DNA from: Clostridium chauvoei
GTDB taxonomy: Bacteria; Bacillota; Clostridia; Clostridiales; Clostridiaceae
Direction: 5' to 3'
Length of the DNA stretch: 64,000 bases
Assembly: GCF_002327185.1 (NCBI RefSeq)
Contig: NZ_CP018624.1
Coordinates: 992,001-1,056,000, forward strand
Shown one piece after another: positions 8,004 to 18,245 of this stretch. Under the pieces are notes generated by a model that was given only the letters and a program-made list of their open reading frames with translations, was not told the origin of the DNA and made no database searches. Position 1 is the first letter of the stretch, and each line of letters opens with the position of its first letter. The position numbers were made by a program, and so were the translations under genes.

Positions 8004-9095
8004 ATGAGCGAATTAAATCATGATCTTGGGATAATAGCATTAGAAAGTTGCATAGAGTTAGGTAACCATGTAGATAAGTATATTCAAAATAAAAGAAATA
8101 CAAATGAATCATTTTTAATACCTATTAATGAAATAAGATTTTCTAATGGTGAAGGAAAAGTTAAAATTTCAGAAACTGTTAGAGGTAAAGATATATATAT
8201 TTTATGCGACGTTGGAAATTATAGCTGTACATATAAAATGTTTGGATTTACAAATCATAAAGGCCCAGATGAACATTTTCAAGATATAAAAAGAACAGTA
8301 TCAGCTATTAGGGGTAAGGCAGCAAGCATTACTGTAATAATGCCACTTTTATACGAGTCAAGACAACATAGACGTAAGGGTAGAGAATCTTTAGATTGTG
8401 CATTAGCACTTCAAGAATTAGAAAGATTAGGAGTTAATGAACTTCTTACATTTGATGTTCATGATCCAAATGTTCAAAATGCAATTCCGTTACTTTCATT
8501 CGAAAATATATATCCAACATATGATATAGTAAAATCACTTATTTGTAATGAAGAAACATTAGAGTTAAATAAGGAGAAATTACTTGTAATTAGTCCAGAC
8601 ACAGGAGCTATGGATAGAGCTATTTACTATTCAAGTGTTTTAGGAGTAGATGTAGGATTATTCTATAAAAGAAGAGATCATTCTTTAATTATCAATGGAA
8701 AAAATCCTATTGTTCAACATGAATATATGGGAAGAGAAGTAGAAGGTAAAGATGTTTTAATAGTTGATGATATGATAGCATCAGGAGAATCTGTACTTGA
8801 TATAGCAACAGAATTAAAATCTAGAAATGCAAGAAATGTATATGTTGCAACAACTTTTGCTTTCTTTACAGAAGGGTTAGAAAAGTTTGATGAATATCAT
8901 AAAAAAGGAATAATAACAAAGGTTTACTCTACTAATTTAACTTATATACCAGATGAGTTAAGAAATGCTGAATGGTTTACAGCAGTTGATATGTCAGAGT
9001 TTATATCAAGAATAATAAATAGATTAAATTATGGAAACTCAATTGCTAAATATATGGATGCAACTGAAGTTATACGTAGTTTGATAAAAGAATAG
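8004..9095 (+). CDS. ribose-phosphate pyrophosphokinase family protein
   Basis: 363-residue PRPP-synthetase-type protein (ribose 5-phosphate plus ATP to PRPP plus AMP). It has the ESRQHRRKGRESLDCALALQ segment, a FDVHDPN loop, SPDTGAMDRA and the PRPP-binding loop VLIVDDMIASGES. It is longer and more divergent than housekeeping Prs (about 315 aa), and the N-terminal catalytic flexible-loop region differs, so this may be a second, specialised paralogue. It starts at ATG after AAAGGAGAT and stands alone before a strong terminator. Confidence 0.8.
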   Translation: MSELNHDLGIIALESCIELGNHVDKYIQNKRNTNESFLIPINEIRFSNGEGKVKISETVRGKDIYILCDVGNYSCTYKMFGFTNHKGPDEHFQDIKRTVSAIRGKAASITVIMPLLYESRQHRRKGRESLDCALALQELERLGVNELLTFDVHDPNVQNAIPLLSFENIYPTYDIVKSLICNEETLELNKEKLLVISPDTGAMDRAIYYSSVLGVDVGLFYKRRDHSLIINGKNPIVQHEYMGREVEGKDVLIVDDMIASGESVLDIATELKSRNARNVYVATTFAFFTEGLEKFDEYHKKGIITKVYSTNLTYIPDELRNAEWFTAVDMSEFISRIINRLNYGNSIAKYMDATEVIRSLIKE

Positions 9096-9099
9096 AATA

Positions 9100-9140
9100 A
9101 AAAGTATTCTGTATTTTAAAATACAGAATACTTTTTTATT
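9100..9140 (+). terminator. strong intrinsic terminator
   Basis: An 18-bp perfect stem, AAAAGTATTCTGTATTTT with its complement, ends in TTTTTT. Confidence 0.9.
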
Positions 9141-9415
9141 AATGGAGTATAAGTTAAAGCTAGATTAACTTAATTAAATTAAAAAAAATAATTTTAAAGA
9201 AAATATAATAAAATTAAAAATTGAAATAGTATATATAAAAAAATTACGATAAAATAAGTAAAGCTATGTATTAATTTAGAGATTATTTATTATAAAGAGG
9301 TGGTTTAAAATATTCAGATAAAATGGAATAATTAATCATTTTTAATGTTAATTATTTTGTTGTATTATATAGTAAGGAAACAAATAATTAAATAGTATGT
9401 TAAAGGAGAAGAGAG
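9141..9415. other. AT-rich ackA leader, no gene
   Basis: No plausible reading frame. It contains a stem (AATAATTAA 9327-9335 with TTAATTATT 9348-9356) and an isolated Shine-Dalgarno-like AAAGAGGTGG near 9295 that is not followed by an open frame. The ackA promoter presumably lies here but no convincing -35/-10 pair was found. Confidence 0.5.
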
Positions 9416-10609
9416 ATGAAAGTTTTAGTAATTAATTGTGGTAGTTCTTCTTTAAAGTATCAATTAATTGATATGACAACAGAAGAAGCAATGGTTCAAG
9501 GGTTAGTTGAAAGAATAGGAATAGAGGGATCTGTTCTAATTCAAAAAGTAGAAGGAAGAGATAAGTATATAATAAATACAGAAATTAAAGATCATAAAGC
9601 TGCTATAAAATTAGTTTTAGGAGCAATAATTGATAAAGAACACGGTGTAATTAGTTCAATGGATGAAATTAAAGCAGTTGGACACAGAGTTGTTCACGGT
9701 GGAGAAAAATATTCAGAGTCAGTAATTATTACAGACAAGGTTTTAGAATCAATTAGAGAATGTATTGCACTTGCACCTTTACACAACCCACCAAATATTA
9801 TAGGAATAGAAGCATGTAGAGAATTAATGCCAAACACTCCTATGGTAGCGGTATTTGATACAGCTTTCCATCAAACAATGCCAAAAGAAGCTTATATATG
9901 TCCAGTACCATATGAGTTATATGAAAAATACGGAATAAGAAAATATGGTTTCCATGGAACTTCTCATAAATATGTTGCAAATAAAGTTGCAGAGGTTATG
10001 GGAAAAGATATTAAGGATTTAAAAATAGTAACTTGTCACTTAGGAAATGGTTGTTCAATAACAGCTGTTAAAGGTGGAAAGTCAGTAGATACATCAATGG
10101 GCTTTACTCCTCTTGCTGGAGTTATGATGGGGACAAGATCAGGAAATATAGATCCATCAGTTATAGGGTTCTTAATAAAAGAGCAAGGATATACTATGAA
10201 AGAAATTGATGAAGTATTAAATAAAAAATCAGGTATCCTTGGAGTATCAGGAATATCTTCAGACTTTAGAGATGTAAGAGAAGCTTTCTATAATGGAAAT
10301 GAAAGAGCTAAGTTAGCTTTAGATATTTTCCACTATAAGATAAGATCACAAATTGCAGCATATGCAGGAATAATGGGTGGTGTAGATGCTATAGTATTTA
10401 CAGCTGGTATAGGAGAAAACTCTTCTTTAACTAGAAAAGAAAGCTTAAAGGGTCTTGAATTCTTAGGTTTCCAAATAAATGATGAAAAGAATGAAATTAG
10501 AGCTGATGTTCAAGAAATTTCTGATGAAGGATCAAAAGTTAAAGTATATGAAATTGCAACTAACGAAGAATTAATGATTGCAAGAGATACTAAAGCATTA
10601 GTAAAGTAA
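9416..10609 (+). CDS. ackA: acetate kinase
   Basis: Acetyl phosphate plus ADP to acetate plus ATP, the substrate-level phosphorylation step of acetogenic fermentation. The 397-aa length is typical. Family signatures are [13 protein letters not shown] at the N-terminus, [19 protein letters not shown] and [15 protein letters not shown] follows AAAGGAGAAG by 6 nt. The usual partner pta (phosphotransacetylase) is not adjacent; the upstream gene is the PRPP-synthetase-like protein and a terminator separates them. Confidence 0.97.
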   Translation: MKVLVINCGSSSLKYQLIDMTTEEAMVQGLVERIGIEGSVLIQKVEGRDKYIINTEIKDHKAAIKLVLGAIIDKEHGVISSMDEIKAVGHRVVHGGEKYSESVIITDKVLESIRECIALAPLHNPPNIIGIEACRELMPNTPMVAVFDTAFHQTMPKEAYICPVPYELYEKYGIRKYGFHGTSHKYVANKVAEVMGKDIKDLKIVTCHLGNGCSITAVKGGKSVDTSMGFTPLAGVMMGTRSGNIDPSVIGFLIKEQGYTMKEIDEVLNKKSGILGVSGISSDFRDVREAFYNGNERAKLALDIFHYKIRSQIAAYAGIMGGVDAIVFTAGIGENSSLTRKESLKGLEFLGFQINDEKNEIRADVQEISDEGSKVKVYEIATNEELMIARDTKALVK

Positions 10610-10618
10610 TTTTATTTT

Positions 10619-10650
10619 AAAAGCTAACATTTTTATGTTAGCTTTTTATT
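10619..10650 (+). terminator. intrinsic terminator after ackA
   Basis: AAAAGCTAACAT pairs with ATGTTAGCTTTTT. Confidence 0.85.
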
Positions 10651-10713
10651 ATTATCTAAGAATTTTGATAAAAGTGTTAAGAATTTTGTATGGATATTAA
10701 TGTAAAAACTTAC

Positions 10714-10739
10714 TATAATTTAAATTGTAAACGATAACT
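10714..10739 (+). promoter_or_regulatory. mglB promoter -10 and cre-like CcpA site
   Basis: TATAAT (10714-10719) is followed at 10726-10739 by TGTAAACGATAACT, which matches 13 of 14 positions of the cre consensus TGWAANCGNTNWCA. A cre at the transcription start is the usual arrangement for catabolite repression by CcpA. The -35 is weak. Confidence 0.65.
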
Positions 10740-10773
10740 TAATATTGTATTTACTGTAAAGGGGAGGATTAAA

Positions 10774-11820
10774 ATGAAAAAGATAAAAAAATTATTAGTA
10801 ATGGCTATGGCTACTGTTATGGTGGCAGCTTCATTAACAGCATGTGGTTCTAAAACAGAAGGTGGTGACAAAACAGCATCAGGAGACAAGGTTAAAGTAG
10901 GTGTATGTTTATACAAATTTGATGATACTTATATTTCAACAGTAAGACAAAGCTTAGAGGAACTTCAAAAAGAAAATTCAGATAAAGTTGAATTTACTTT
11001 TTATGATGGAAAAGGTGACCAAGCTACTCAAAATGATAGTATAGATACATTACTTCAAAAGGATGTAGATCTTTTATTAGTAAATTTAGTTGATACAGGG
11101 GCAGCTCAAACCGTTGTTGATAAAATAAAGGGTTCAGAAGTTCCAGTAGTTCTATTTAATAGAGAACCAAGTACAACAGATGCTATAAAATCTTATGATA
11201 AATCTGTATTTGTAGGAACAAATGCAAAAGAAGCTGGAGAATTACAAGGAAAAATTCTTGCAGATTTATGGGCAAAGGATCAAAAAGCTATTGATAAAAA
11301 TGGCGATGGAAAAATGCAATATGTAATGCTAAAAGGAGAACCAGATAATCCAGAAGCAGTTGCAAGAACTAAATTCTCAGTTTCAACTATAAATGATAAG
11401 GGAATTGAAACTGAAGAACTTGCTAATCAAGTTTGTAACTGGGATCAAGCTTTAGCTCAAAATGCTATGGAAGCATGGTTTGCAAAAGATGGTGAAAAGA
11501 TAGAAGTAGTAATTGCTAACAATGATGGTATGGCTCAAGGAGCTATTGCAGCTTTACAAGCTCAAGGTTATAACAATGGAGATGCAGCAAAGACAATCCC
11601 AGTAGTTGGAGTTGATGCAACATCAGCAGCACAAGATTTAATAGCTAAAGGTCAAATGACAGGATCAGTTCTTCAAGATGCTCCTGCTATGGCTAAAGCT
11701 CTTTATGAATGTGGAATGAACTTAGTAGATGGTAAAAAGGCTAATGAAGGAACAGAATATAAGTTTGACGACACTGGAGTAGCAATTCGTATTCCATACC
11801 AAGAATATATCAAAAAGTAA
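10774..11820 (+). CDS. mglB: galactose/glucose ABC transporter substrate-binding lipoprotein
   Basis: Periplasmic-binding-protein type 1 fold lipoprotein (348 aa). A lipoprotein signal ends in SLTACG with the lipidated Cys at residue 24. The mature part begins VKVGVCLYKFDDTYISTVRQ, typical of MglB galactose/glucose receptors, and has a calcium-loop-like DKNGDGKMQ. It delivers sugar to MglA/MglC encoded next. A cre-like site overlaps the promoter, and a long hairpin separates it from mglA, which may raise receptor mRNA over the rest of the operon. Confidence 0.93.
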   Translation: MKKIKKLLVMAMATVMVAASLTACGSKTEGGDKTASGDKVKVGVCLYKFDDTYISTVRQSLEELQKENSDKVEFTFYDGKGDQATQNDSIDTLLQKDVDLLLVNLVDTGAAQTVVDKIKGSEVPVVLFNREPSTTDAIKSYDKSVFVGTNAKEAGELQGKILADLWAKDQKAIDKNGDGKMQYVMLKGEPDNPEAVARTKFSVSTINDKGIETEELANQVCNWDQALAQNAMEAWFAKDGEKIEVVIANNDGMAQGAIAALQAQGYNNGDAAKTIPVVGVDATSAAQDLIAKGQMTGSVLQDAPAMAKALYECGMNLVDGKKANEGTEYKFDDTGVAIRIPYQEYIKK

Positions 11821-11827
11821 TTAATTT

Positions 11828-11862
11828 AACTGCATAGCAATTTATAAATTGCTATGCAGTTT
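11828..11862 (+). terminator. intercistronic hairpin between mglB and mglA
   Basis: AACTGCATAGCAATTTA and its complement form a perfect long stem with no clear T-tract. It is more likely an attenuating or mRNA-stabilising hairpin that boosts mglB than a full terminator. Confidence 0.7.
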
Positions 11863-11893
11863 ATAAATAAATAGAAAAGTGGTGAAGGAAGCT

Positions 11894-13393
11894 ATGGGAG
11901 ACACAAAATACGTTCTTGAAATGATTGATATATGTAAAAATTTCCCGGGAGTAAAGGCGCTAGATGGAGCTAAACTAAAAGTAAGACCAGGAACTGTACA
12001 TGCTCTTATGGGTGAAAATGGAGCTGGAAAATCAACTCTAATGAAATGTTTATTTGGAGTATATATTGAAGATAGTGGTGACATATTTATTGAAGGAAAG
12101 AAAATAAATTTTTCTAATCCAAAGCAGGCTATGGAAAATGGAGTAGCCATGGTACATCAAGAGTTAAATCAAGTTTTGCAAAGAGATGTTATGGATAATA
12201 TATGGCTTGGAAGATATCCAGGTAATGGAGGCATAGTTAATTCGAAAAAAATGTTTGATGAAACTAAAAAGGTTTTTGATGAATTAGAGATAGATGTAAA
12301 TCCAAAGACAAAGATGGCAAAATTATCTGTTTCGCAAAGACAAATGGTAGAAATAGCAAAAGCAGTATCTTATAATGCTAAAATACTAGTTCTTGACGAA
12401 CCAACATCATCATTAACTCAAGAAGAAGTTAATCATCTTTTTAAAATAATAAATAAACTTAGAGATAGAGGATGTGGAATAATATATATTTCGCATAAAA
12501 TGGAAGAAATACTTCAAATATCTGATGACGTTACAATAATGCGTGATGGTCAGTGGATAGATACTATAGATGCTAAAAATCTTACAACAGATAAGATTAT
12601 AAAGCTTATGGTTGGACGTGATTTAACAAACCGTTTTCCACCTAAAACAAATAAACCTGAAGATGTAATATTAAAAGTTAATAATTTAACTGGATTATAT
12701 CAACCTTCAATTCAAAATGTTTCTTTTGAATTAAGAAAGGGAGAAATTTTAGGAGTAGCAGGACTTGTTGGATCTAAAAGAACAGAACTTTTAGAAACGA
12801 TATTTGGAATAGCTCATCATAGTGAAGGTGAAATTTACTTACATGGTAAATTAGTGAAAAATACTACTTCACAAAAAGCTATTGAAAATGGATTTGCTTT
12901 ATTAACAGAAGAACGTAGAGCAACAGGTATATTTGGTCAATTATCAATAAAGTTTAATACTGTTATTGCTAATATAGATGGATATAGTAAGTTTGGTGTA
13001 TTAAATAATAAAAAAATGACAGAAGATACTAAATGGACTATAGATAGTATGAAAGTTAAAACGCCAAGTCAAAAAACTGCAATAAGAACTTTATCAGGTG
13101 GTAACCAACAAAAGGTTATTATTGGAAGATGGCTATTGACTAATCCAGAAATTCTTCTTCTTGATGAACCTACAAGAGGAATAGATGTTGGAGCAAAATA
13201 TGAAATATATCAATTAATAATTGATTTGGCTAAAAAAGGAAAAGGTGTTATTGTTGTATCATCTGAAATGCCAGAATTAATAGGAATTTGTGATAGAATA
13301 CTTGTTATGTCTAATGGAAGAGTTGCAGGTTGTGAAAATACAAATGAATTGACACAAGAAGATATTATGGCTATGGCAGCAAAATATATTTAG
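11894..13393 (+). CDS. mglA: galactose/glucose ABC transporter ATP-binding protein
   Basis: Duplicated ABC ATPase of the sugar CUT2 family (about 499 aa). The first cassette has Walker [10 protein letters not shown] and LDEPTSSL. The second has a degenerate Walker A (GLVGSKRTE) but an intact LSGGNQQKV signature and [13 protein letters not shown], the normal pattern in this family. It powers uptake through MglC. I choose ATG 11894 after AAGGAAG; the upstream in-frame GTG codons at 11879/11882 lack a ribosome binding site. mglC starts 15 nt after its stop. Confidence 0.93.
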   Translation: MGDTKYVLEMIDICKNFPGVKALDGAKLKVRPGTVHALMGENGAGKSTLMKCLFGVYIEDSGDIFIEGKKINFSNPKQAMENGVAMVHQELNQVLQRDVMDNIWLGRYPGNGGIVNSKKMFDETKKVFDELEIDVNPKTKMAKLSVSQRQMVEIAKAVSYNAKILVLDEPTSSLTQEEVNHLFKIINKLRDRGCGIIYISHKMEEILQISDDVTIMRDGQWIDTIDAKNLTTDKIIKLMVGRDLTNRFPPKTNKPEDVILKVNNLTGLYQPSIQNVSFELRKGEILGVAGLVGSKRTELLETIFGIAHHSEGEIYLHGKLVKNTTSQKAIENGFALLTEERRATGIFGQLSIKFNTVIANIDGYSKFGVLNNKKMTEDTKWTIDSMKVKTPSQKTAIRTLSGGNQQKVIIGRWLLTNPEILLLDEPTRGIDVGAKYEIYQLIIDLAKKGKGVIVVSSEMPELIGICDRILVMSNGRVAGCENTNELTQEDIMAMAAKYI

Positions 13394-13408
13394 AGCGGGG
13401 TGGAACTT

Positions 13409-14431
13409 ATGGAAAATACCAAATTTGATAAGAAAAAAATAGAGGACTTTTTGTTAAACTATGCATTATATATTGTTTTATTTATGATGATTATATTCTT
13501 TGTTGTAAAGGAGCCAGGATTTCTTTCATTAAAGAATTTTACGAACATATTAAGTCAAGCATCTACACGTGGTATATTAGCTCTTGGAGTAGCAGGGCTT
13601 ATAGTATTACAAGGAACTGACCTTTCAGCAGGACGTATCTTAGGTCTTACTGCGATAGTATCAGCATCATTATTGCAGTCATCAACTTATGCGTCAAGAA
13701 TGTATCCAAATCTTCCAGAATTACCTTTAATAATTCCACTTATAGGGGCTGTTATTATAGGTGCAATATTTGGAGCAATTAATGGATTTGGGGTAGCCAA
13801 GCTCAAGGTGCATGCATTTATAATTACTTTAGGTACTCAGCTTATTGCATATGGTGTATCTTGTCTTTATATAGATAGACCACCACTAGGTGCTCAACCA
13901 GTTGCAAACCTTGATGCACGTTATACAAATTTTGTAACAGGATCTTTAAAATTAGGAAGTGTACAAATTCCTTATTTAATATTCTACCTTGCAATAGTTG
14001 CACTAATTATGTGGTTTATATGGAATAAAACTAAACTTGGTAAAAATATGTTTGCAATAGGTGGAAATCCAGAAGCAGCAGCAGTTTCAGGTGTAAACCT
14101 TGTTAAAAACATTATGATAATATTTGTAATTTCAGGAGTTCTTTATGGACTAGCAGGATTCTTAGAGGCTGCTAGAGCAGGTTCTACAACAACAGCTACA
14201 GGTTTTAACTATGAACTTGATGCAATATCTGCTTGTGTTGTTGGTGGTGTATCATTTACAGGTGGTGTAGGAACTATTCCAGGAGTATTAATCGGTACTG
14301 TTTTACTTCAAGTAATCAATTATGGATTAAACTTTATAGGAGTAAATGCTTATTGGCAATATATAATAAGAGGTCTAATTATAATAGTTGCAGTATCTCT
14401 TGATGTAAGAAAATATATAGCTAAGAAATAA
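13409..14431 (+). CDS. mglC: galactose/glucose ABC transporter permease
   Basis: CUT2-family permease (about 340 aa) with eight to ten hydrophobic segments, LKNFTNILSQASTRGILALG near the N-terminus and the conserved GxNPEAAxxSGVN cytoplasmic loop (FAIGGNPEAAAVSGVN) that contacts the ATPase. It forms the membrane channel for MglB/MglA. ATG 13409 has GGGGTGG 6 nt upstream; an in-frame GTG at 13400 overlaps that site and is not used. A 48-codon gene follows after 18 bp. Confidence 0.93.
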   Translation: MENTKFDKKKIEDFLLNYALYIVLFMMIIFFVVKEPGFLSLKNFTNILSQASTRGILALGVAGLIVLQGTDLSAGRILGLTAIVSASLLQSSTYASRMYPNLPELPLIIPLIGAVIIGAIFGAINGFGVAKLKVHAFIITLGTQLIAYGVSCLYIDRPPLGAQPVANLDARYTNFVTGSLKLGSVQIPYLIFYLAIVALIMWFIWNKTKLGKNMFAIGGNPEAAAVSGVNLVKNIMIIFVISGVLYGLAGFLEAARAGSTTTATGFNYELDAISACVVGGVSFTGGVGTIPGVLIGTVLLQVINYGLNFIGVNAYWQYIIRGLIIIVAVSLDVRKYIAKK

Positions 14432-14449
14432 TTTCTTTGGAGAAATAAT

Positions 14450-14596
14450 ATGGATAATAATTGTGAAAATAATAAAAAGACAGTTAGAGATACTTTATAT
14501 GGTCGTATAAATGTATCAGTTAAAACCATGGATTATATAATTGGGGCATTATTAGTTGCTTTAGCAGTGTCAATTGTTTTCGGAGTACTATTATAA
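14450..14596 (+). CDS. small single-pass membrane protein at end of mgl operon
   Basis: 48 codons: a polar N-terminal half rich in Asn and Lys, then one strongly hydrophobic C-terminal helix (YIIGALLVALAVSIVFGVLL). TTTGGAGA lies 5 nt before the ATG, and the gene sits between mglC and the operon terminator, both of which support real translation. Function unknown; it might be a small accessory subunit of the transporter. No characterised homologue recognised. Confidence 0.7.
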   Translation: MDNNCENNKKTVRDTLYGRINVSVKTMDYIIGALLVALAVSIVFGVLL

Positions 14597-14616
14597 AATT
14601 AAATAAAGAATATTTA

Positions 14617-14657
14617 AAGAATAGGTAATCTAAAAGTAGATTATCTATTCTTTTTTA
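14617..14657 (+). terminator. intrinsic terminator of mgl operon
   Basis: AAGAATAGGTAATCT pairs with AGATTATCTATTCTT, followed by T6. Confidence 0.85.
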
Positions 14658-14808
14658 TTATGGTATATTATATAATATAAGTAATAAAAAGTATAATCAA
14701 TATGGTATAACAAGGTTAAAATAATCATTTCCATACACCAAAGATTAAAATAATAAATAAAAATTATTATTAGTTATAAACTCATTTTTACAAATAGGAG
14801 GATTACAA

Positions 14809-16422
14809 ATGAGCTTATATAGAGTACTGGTTGTAGACGATGAAGAAGATGTGAGACATGGGATAATAAAAAAAATTAATTGGGAGGAAAATGGATTTCT
14901 AGTAGTAGGTGATGCTGAAAATGGACAAGATGCTCTTGAAAAAGCAGAAAAATTACAGCCTGATATTGTAATTACAGATATAGCAATGCCTTTTATGGAT
15001 GGGCTTGAGTTAGGCAAGAGACTTTCAGTATTAATGCCATCTACAAAAATTATAATATTTTCAGGAGCAGATGATTTTGAATATGCTCATAAAGCTATAA
15101 AAATAAACGTAATAGAGTATATTTTAAAACCTGTTAATTCAATTGAATTAACAGAAAGTTTAAAAAAGGTAAAAAAGCAATTAGATAATGAGTATGACGA
15201 AAAAAGAAATGTAGAGATATTAAAAAAACATTATGAAGAAAGTTTGCCAGTTATTAGAGAACAATTTTTAGTAGGGGTTTTAGAAGGTCGGATAAGTGAA
15301 AATCAATGGAATGAAGAATATAGAAAGTTAGGGTTAGATTTTATATCAAAAAATATATCAGTAGCTCTTATACATTTAGATGATATTTCTACTTTGAAAG
15401 AAGTGAATGATAATCCTTTAAGAGAAGAAACTGCTTTAATAACTATTTCTATAAAAAAGTTAGTTGATGATGACTTAAAGAACTATTGTAAATTTATTAG
15501 TTTTCCGTATTCAGATATGGTAGTAATTATAACAAGTCTTGAAAAAAAAGAAGATATTACATATTTTATTAAAGGAATAAATGAAATTTGCATGAGTTTT
15601 AAACGAATTATGAATATTAGTATTTCAGCAGGAATTGGACATATATATGACGATTTTAAAAATATAAGATTTTCTTATAGGACAGCAAAAGATGCATTAG
15701 GATATAGATTAGTATTAGGTACAGGAAAAGCTATTTATATTGATGATGTGGAACCAGATAGTTCTATTCACTTAGAGTTTGAAGAGGAAGAAGAACGATT
15801 AATACTAAATGCTATTAAAGTTTCATCAAAAGATGAAATTGCAGGTATAATAGATGGAATATTCAAGAAAATAGAAAATTCTTTATTACCGGTTAATGAA
15901 TATAGAATTTATTTAATTGAAGTAGTTATATCTTTATTGAAATTAGTACAAGCATATAATTTAGATGTAAACGAAATATTTGGAGAAAATTTCAATTGTT
16001 ATAGTTATTTAGAAACCTTTAATTCATTAAAGGAAATGAAAAGATGGCTTATAGAGAATACACAAAAAATAAATGTTCTTATAAAAAAGAAACGTATAAA
16101 TTCATCAAAGTTACTTATAGAAGAAGCTAGAAACTATATAAGCTTAAACTATGATGATTGCGAATTATCTGTAGAAAAACTATGTTCAAAATTACATGTT
16201 AGCCCAACTTATTTTTCTACTGTTTTTAAAAAGGAAACAGGAACTAGTTTTGTAAATTATCTAACCAATATAAGATTAGAAGAAGCAATTAAACTTTTAA
16301 ATACAACTGATGATAAAACCCATGTAATAGCCACTAAGGTAGGATATTCACAAGCTAATTATTTTAGCTATGTCTTTAAAAGAAATTTTGGGGTATCACC
16401 CTCAAAATATAGAAAGAATTGA
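14809..16422 (+). CDS. YesN-type response regulator with AraC DNA-binding domain
   Basis: 537-aa two-component regulator. The N-terminal receiver domain has VLVVDDEEDV and phospho-acceptor Asp57 in VITDIAMPFMDG, plus the conserved Lys in YILKPVN. A middle region of unassigned fold follows, and the C-terminal ~100 residues form paired AraC/XylS helix-turn-helices ending FGVSPSKYRKN. It presumably binds the mgl or second mglB promoter in response to the adjacent sensor kinase. ATG after AGGAGG. Its stop overlaps the frame of the kinase gene, consistent with translational coupling. Confidence 0.93.
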   Translation: MSLYRVLVVDDEEDVRHGIIKKINWEENGFLVVGDAENGQDALEKAEKLQPDIVITDIAMPFMDGLELGKRLSVLMPSTKIIIFSGADDFEYAHKAIKINVIEYILKPVNSIELTESLKKVKKQLDNEYDEKRNVEILKKHYEESLPVIREQFLVGVLEGRISENQWNEEYRKLGLDFISKNISVALIHLDDISTLKEVNDNPLREETALITISIKKLVDDDLKNYCKFISFPYSDMVVIITSLEKKEDITYFIKGINEICMSFKRIMNISISAGIGHIYDDFKNIRFSYRTAKDALGYRLVLGTGKAIYIDDVEPDSSIHLEFEEEEERLILNAIKVSSKDEIAGIIDGIFKKIENSLLPVNEYRIYLIEVVISLLKLVQAYNLDVNEIFGENFNCYSYLETFNSLKEMKRWLIENTQKINVLIKKKRINSSKLLIEEARNYISLNYDDCELSVEKLCSKLHVSPTYFSTVFKKETGTSFVNYLTNIRLEEAIKLLNTTDDKTHVIATKVGYSQANYFSYVFKRNFGVSPSKYRKN

Positions 16423-16433
16423 GTGGGTTTATT

Positions 16434-18245
16434 ATGCTTAAATTTTTAAAATATAGAATGAAAATCATAAGTAACTTTTATAAACATATAAGTATTCAGT
16501 ATATTATATCAATTTCATTTACTGTAATTGCTATGATTGGAATGATAATTGTAGGCGGGGCATTTTATTTAAGATTTGTAAATTCAACAGAAGAGATGAT
16601 ATCTGAAAACAATAAAATTATTTTAGAACAAGTAAATTTAAACTTAGATAGTTATTTAAGAAAAATGATGAAGGTTTCAGATACGATTTATTATAAGGCA
16701 ATAAAAAAGAAAGATTTACAAGTAGAAGACATCAGTAGTGAAATGGATTTATTATATGAAGAAAATAAAGATTCTTTAATTAGTATATGTTTATTTTCAG
16801 AATATGCTGAAGTGTTAGCATCTTATCCTTTAACACAACTAAAAGAAAGTATTGAACCTAGAGATACTGAATGGTTTTCTAGTGCAGTAAATAAAAAAGA
16901 GAATTTACATTTTTCAACTCCACATGTTCAAAATTTATTTGTAGAGCCAAATTATAAATATAGATGGGTAGTATCTCTTAGTAGATCTGTAGAGCTTACT
17001 ATTGATGGGAAAACTAGCCAAGGGGTTTTGCTTGTAGATATGAATTTTAGTGGAATTGAGCAGATTTGCAAAAATATAAATATAAGTAAAAATGGATATG
17101 TATATCTGATAAATAGAGATGGTGAAGTTATATATCATCCAAGACAACAATTACTTTATTCAGACTTAATAGAAGAAAATAACAATATAGCAGCAACTTA
17201 TGAAGACGGGACGCATATAGAAAAGTTTAATGGTGATGAGAGATTAGTTACAGTAAAGACAGTTGGATATACTGGGTGGAAAATAGTAGGAATAACCCCC
17301 ATGTCAGATATTACTTCTGATTATTACGAAATAAGAGTATTTTTAGTATTTATAATAATATTTGCTATATTTTTATTAACCTTTGTTAATATGCTTGTTT
17401 CATCACGTATAGCAAATCCTATAAAAGCTTTAGAGAATTCAGTTAAAAGATTAGAAGATGATATTAGGGATGTAGATATTTCTATTAGTGGGTCTTATGA
17501 GGTAAAGCATCTTGGTAAAGCTATTAAATCTTTGGTAACTCAAATGCATATTCTTATGGATAATATAGTTATTGAACAAGAATCAAAAAGGAAAAGCGAA
17601 CTTAATGCGTTACAGGCACAAATAAATCCACATTTTTTATATAATACCTTGGATTCTATCATATGGATGATAGAAAATGAGAATTATGAAGGGGCTATTA
17701 CTATGGTAACAGCTTTGGCAAGATTTTTTAGAATTAGCTTAAGTAAAGGGAAAAATATAATAACTGTAAGAAATGAACTTGAACACGCACGTAACTATTT
17801 AACAATTCAAAAGATAAGGTATAAAAATAAATTTAGTTATAATATAGAAGCAGAAGATGATGTTTTGAATTGTACTAGCATTAAGTTAATAGTACAACCT
17901 TTAATTGAAAATGCTATTTATCATGGAATGGAATTTATGACTGGAGAAGGTGAAATTCTAATAAAAGCTTACAAGAAAAAAGAAGATGTATATATAGATG
18001 TTATAGATAATGGTCTTGGGATGTTAGAAGAAGTTTCAGAAAGTCTTTTAACAAATTATTGTAAAGAAAAAGGTAAAGGATCAGGAATAGGACTTAAAAA
18101 TGTTCACGAAAGAATTCAATTATATTTTGGTGAAAATTATGGGCTTGAAATTTATAGTGAATTAGATGAAGGAACCACTATTAGAATCCATATACCATAT
18201 ATAGATTTTTATAATAATGAAGGAACGGAGAATGAAATAAAGTGA
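16434..18245 (+). CDS. YesM-type sensor histidine kinase
   Basis: About 603 aa. A transmembrane helix (IISISFTVIAMIGMIIVGGAF) is followed by a large extracytoplasmic Cache-like sensor region, a second transmembrane helix near the middle (FLVFIIIFAIFLLTFVNML), HAMP linker, HisKA_7TM-like His motif INPHFLYNTLDSI and an HATPase domain with IENAIYHG and DNGLGM. It partners the YesN-type regulator upstream. ATG 16434 is preferred over an in-frame TTG at 16419 lacking a clear ribosome binding site. The next gene overlaps by 4 nt. Confidence 0.92.
   Translation: MLKFLKYRMKIISNFYKHISIQYIISISFTVIAMIGMIIVGGAFYLRFVNSTEEMISENNKIILEQVNLNLDSYLRKMMKVSDTIYYKAIKKKDLQVEDISSEMDLLYEENKDSLISICLFSEYAEVLASYPLTQLKESIEPRDTEWFSSAVNKKENLHFSTPHVQNLFVEPNYKYRWVVSLSRSVELTIDGKTSQGVLLVDMNFSGIEQICKNINISKNGYVYLINRDGEVIYHPRQQLLYSDLIEENNNIAATYEDGTHIEKFNGDERLVTVKTVGYTGWKIVGITPMSDITSDYYEIRVFLVFIIIFAIFLLTFVNMLVSSRIANPIKALENSVKRLEDDIRDVDISISGSYEVKHLGKAIKSLVTQMHILMDNIVIEQESKRKSELNALQAQINPHFLYNTLDSIIWMIENENYEGAITMVTALARFFRISLSKGKNIITVRNELEHARNYLTIQKIRYKNKFSYNIEAEDDVLNCTSIKLIVQPLIENAIYHGMEFMTGEGEILIKAYKKKEDVYIDVIDNGLGMLEEVSESLLTNYCKEKGKGSGIGLKNVHERIQLYFGENYGLEIYSELDEGTTIRIHIPYIDFYNNEGTENEIK

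Noticed and set aside
16935-17150. 71-codon minus-strand frame in the histidine kinase gene
   Set aside because: Antisense shadow with biased Tyr/Ile content and no start signals.
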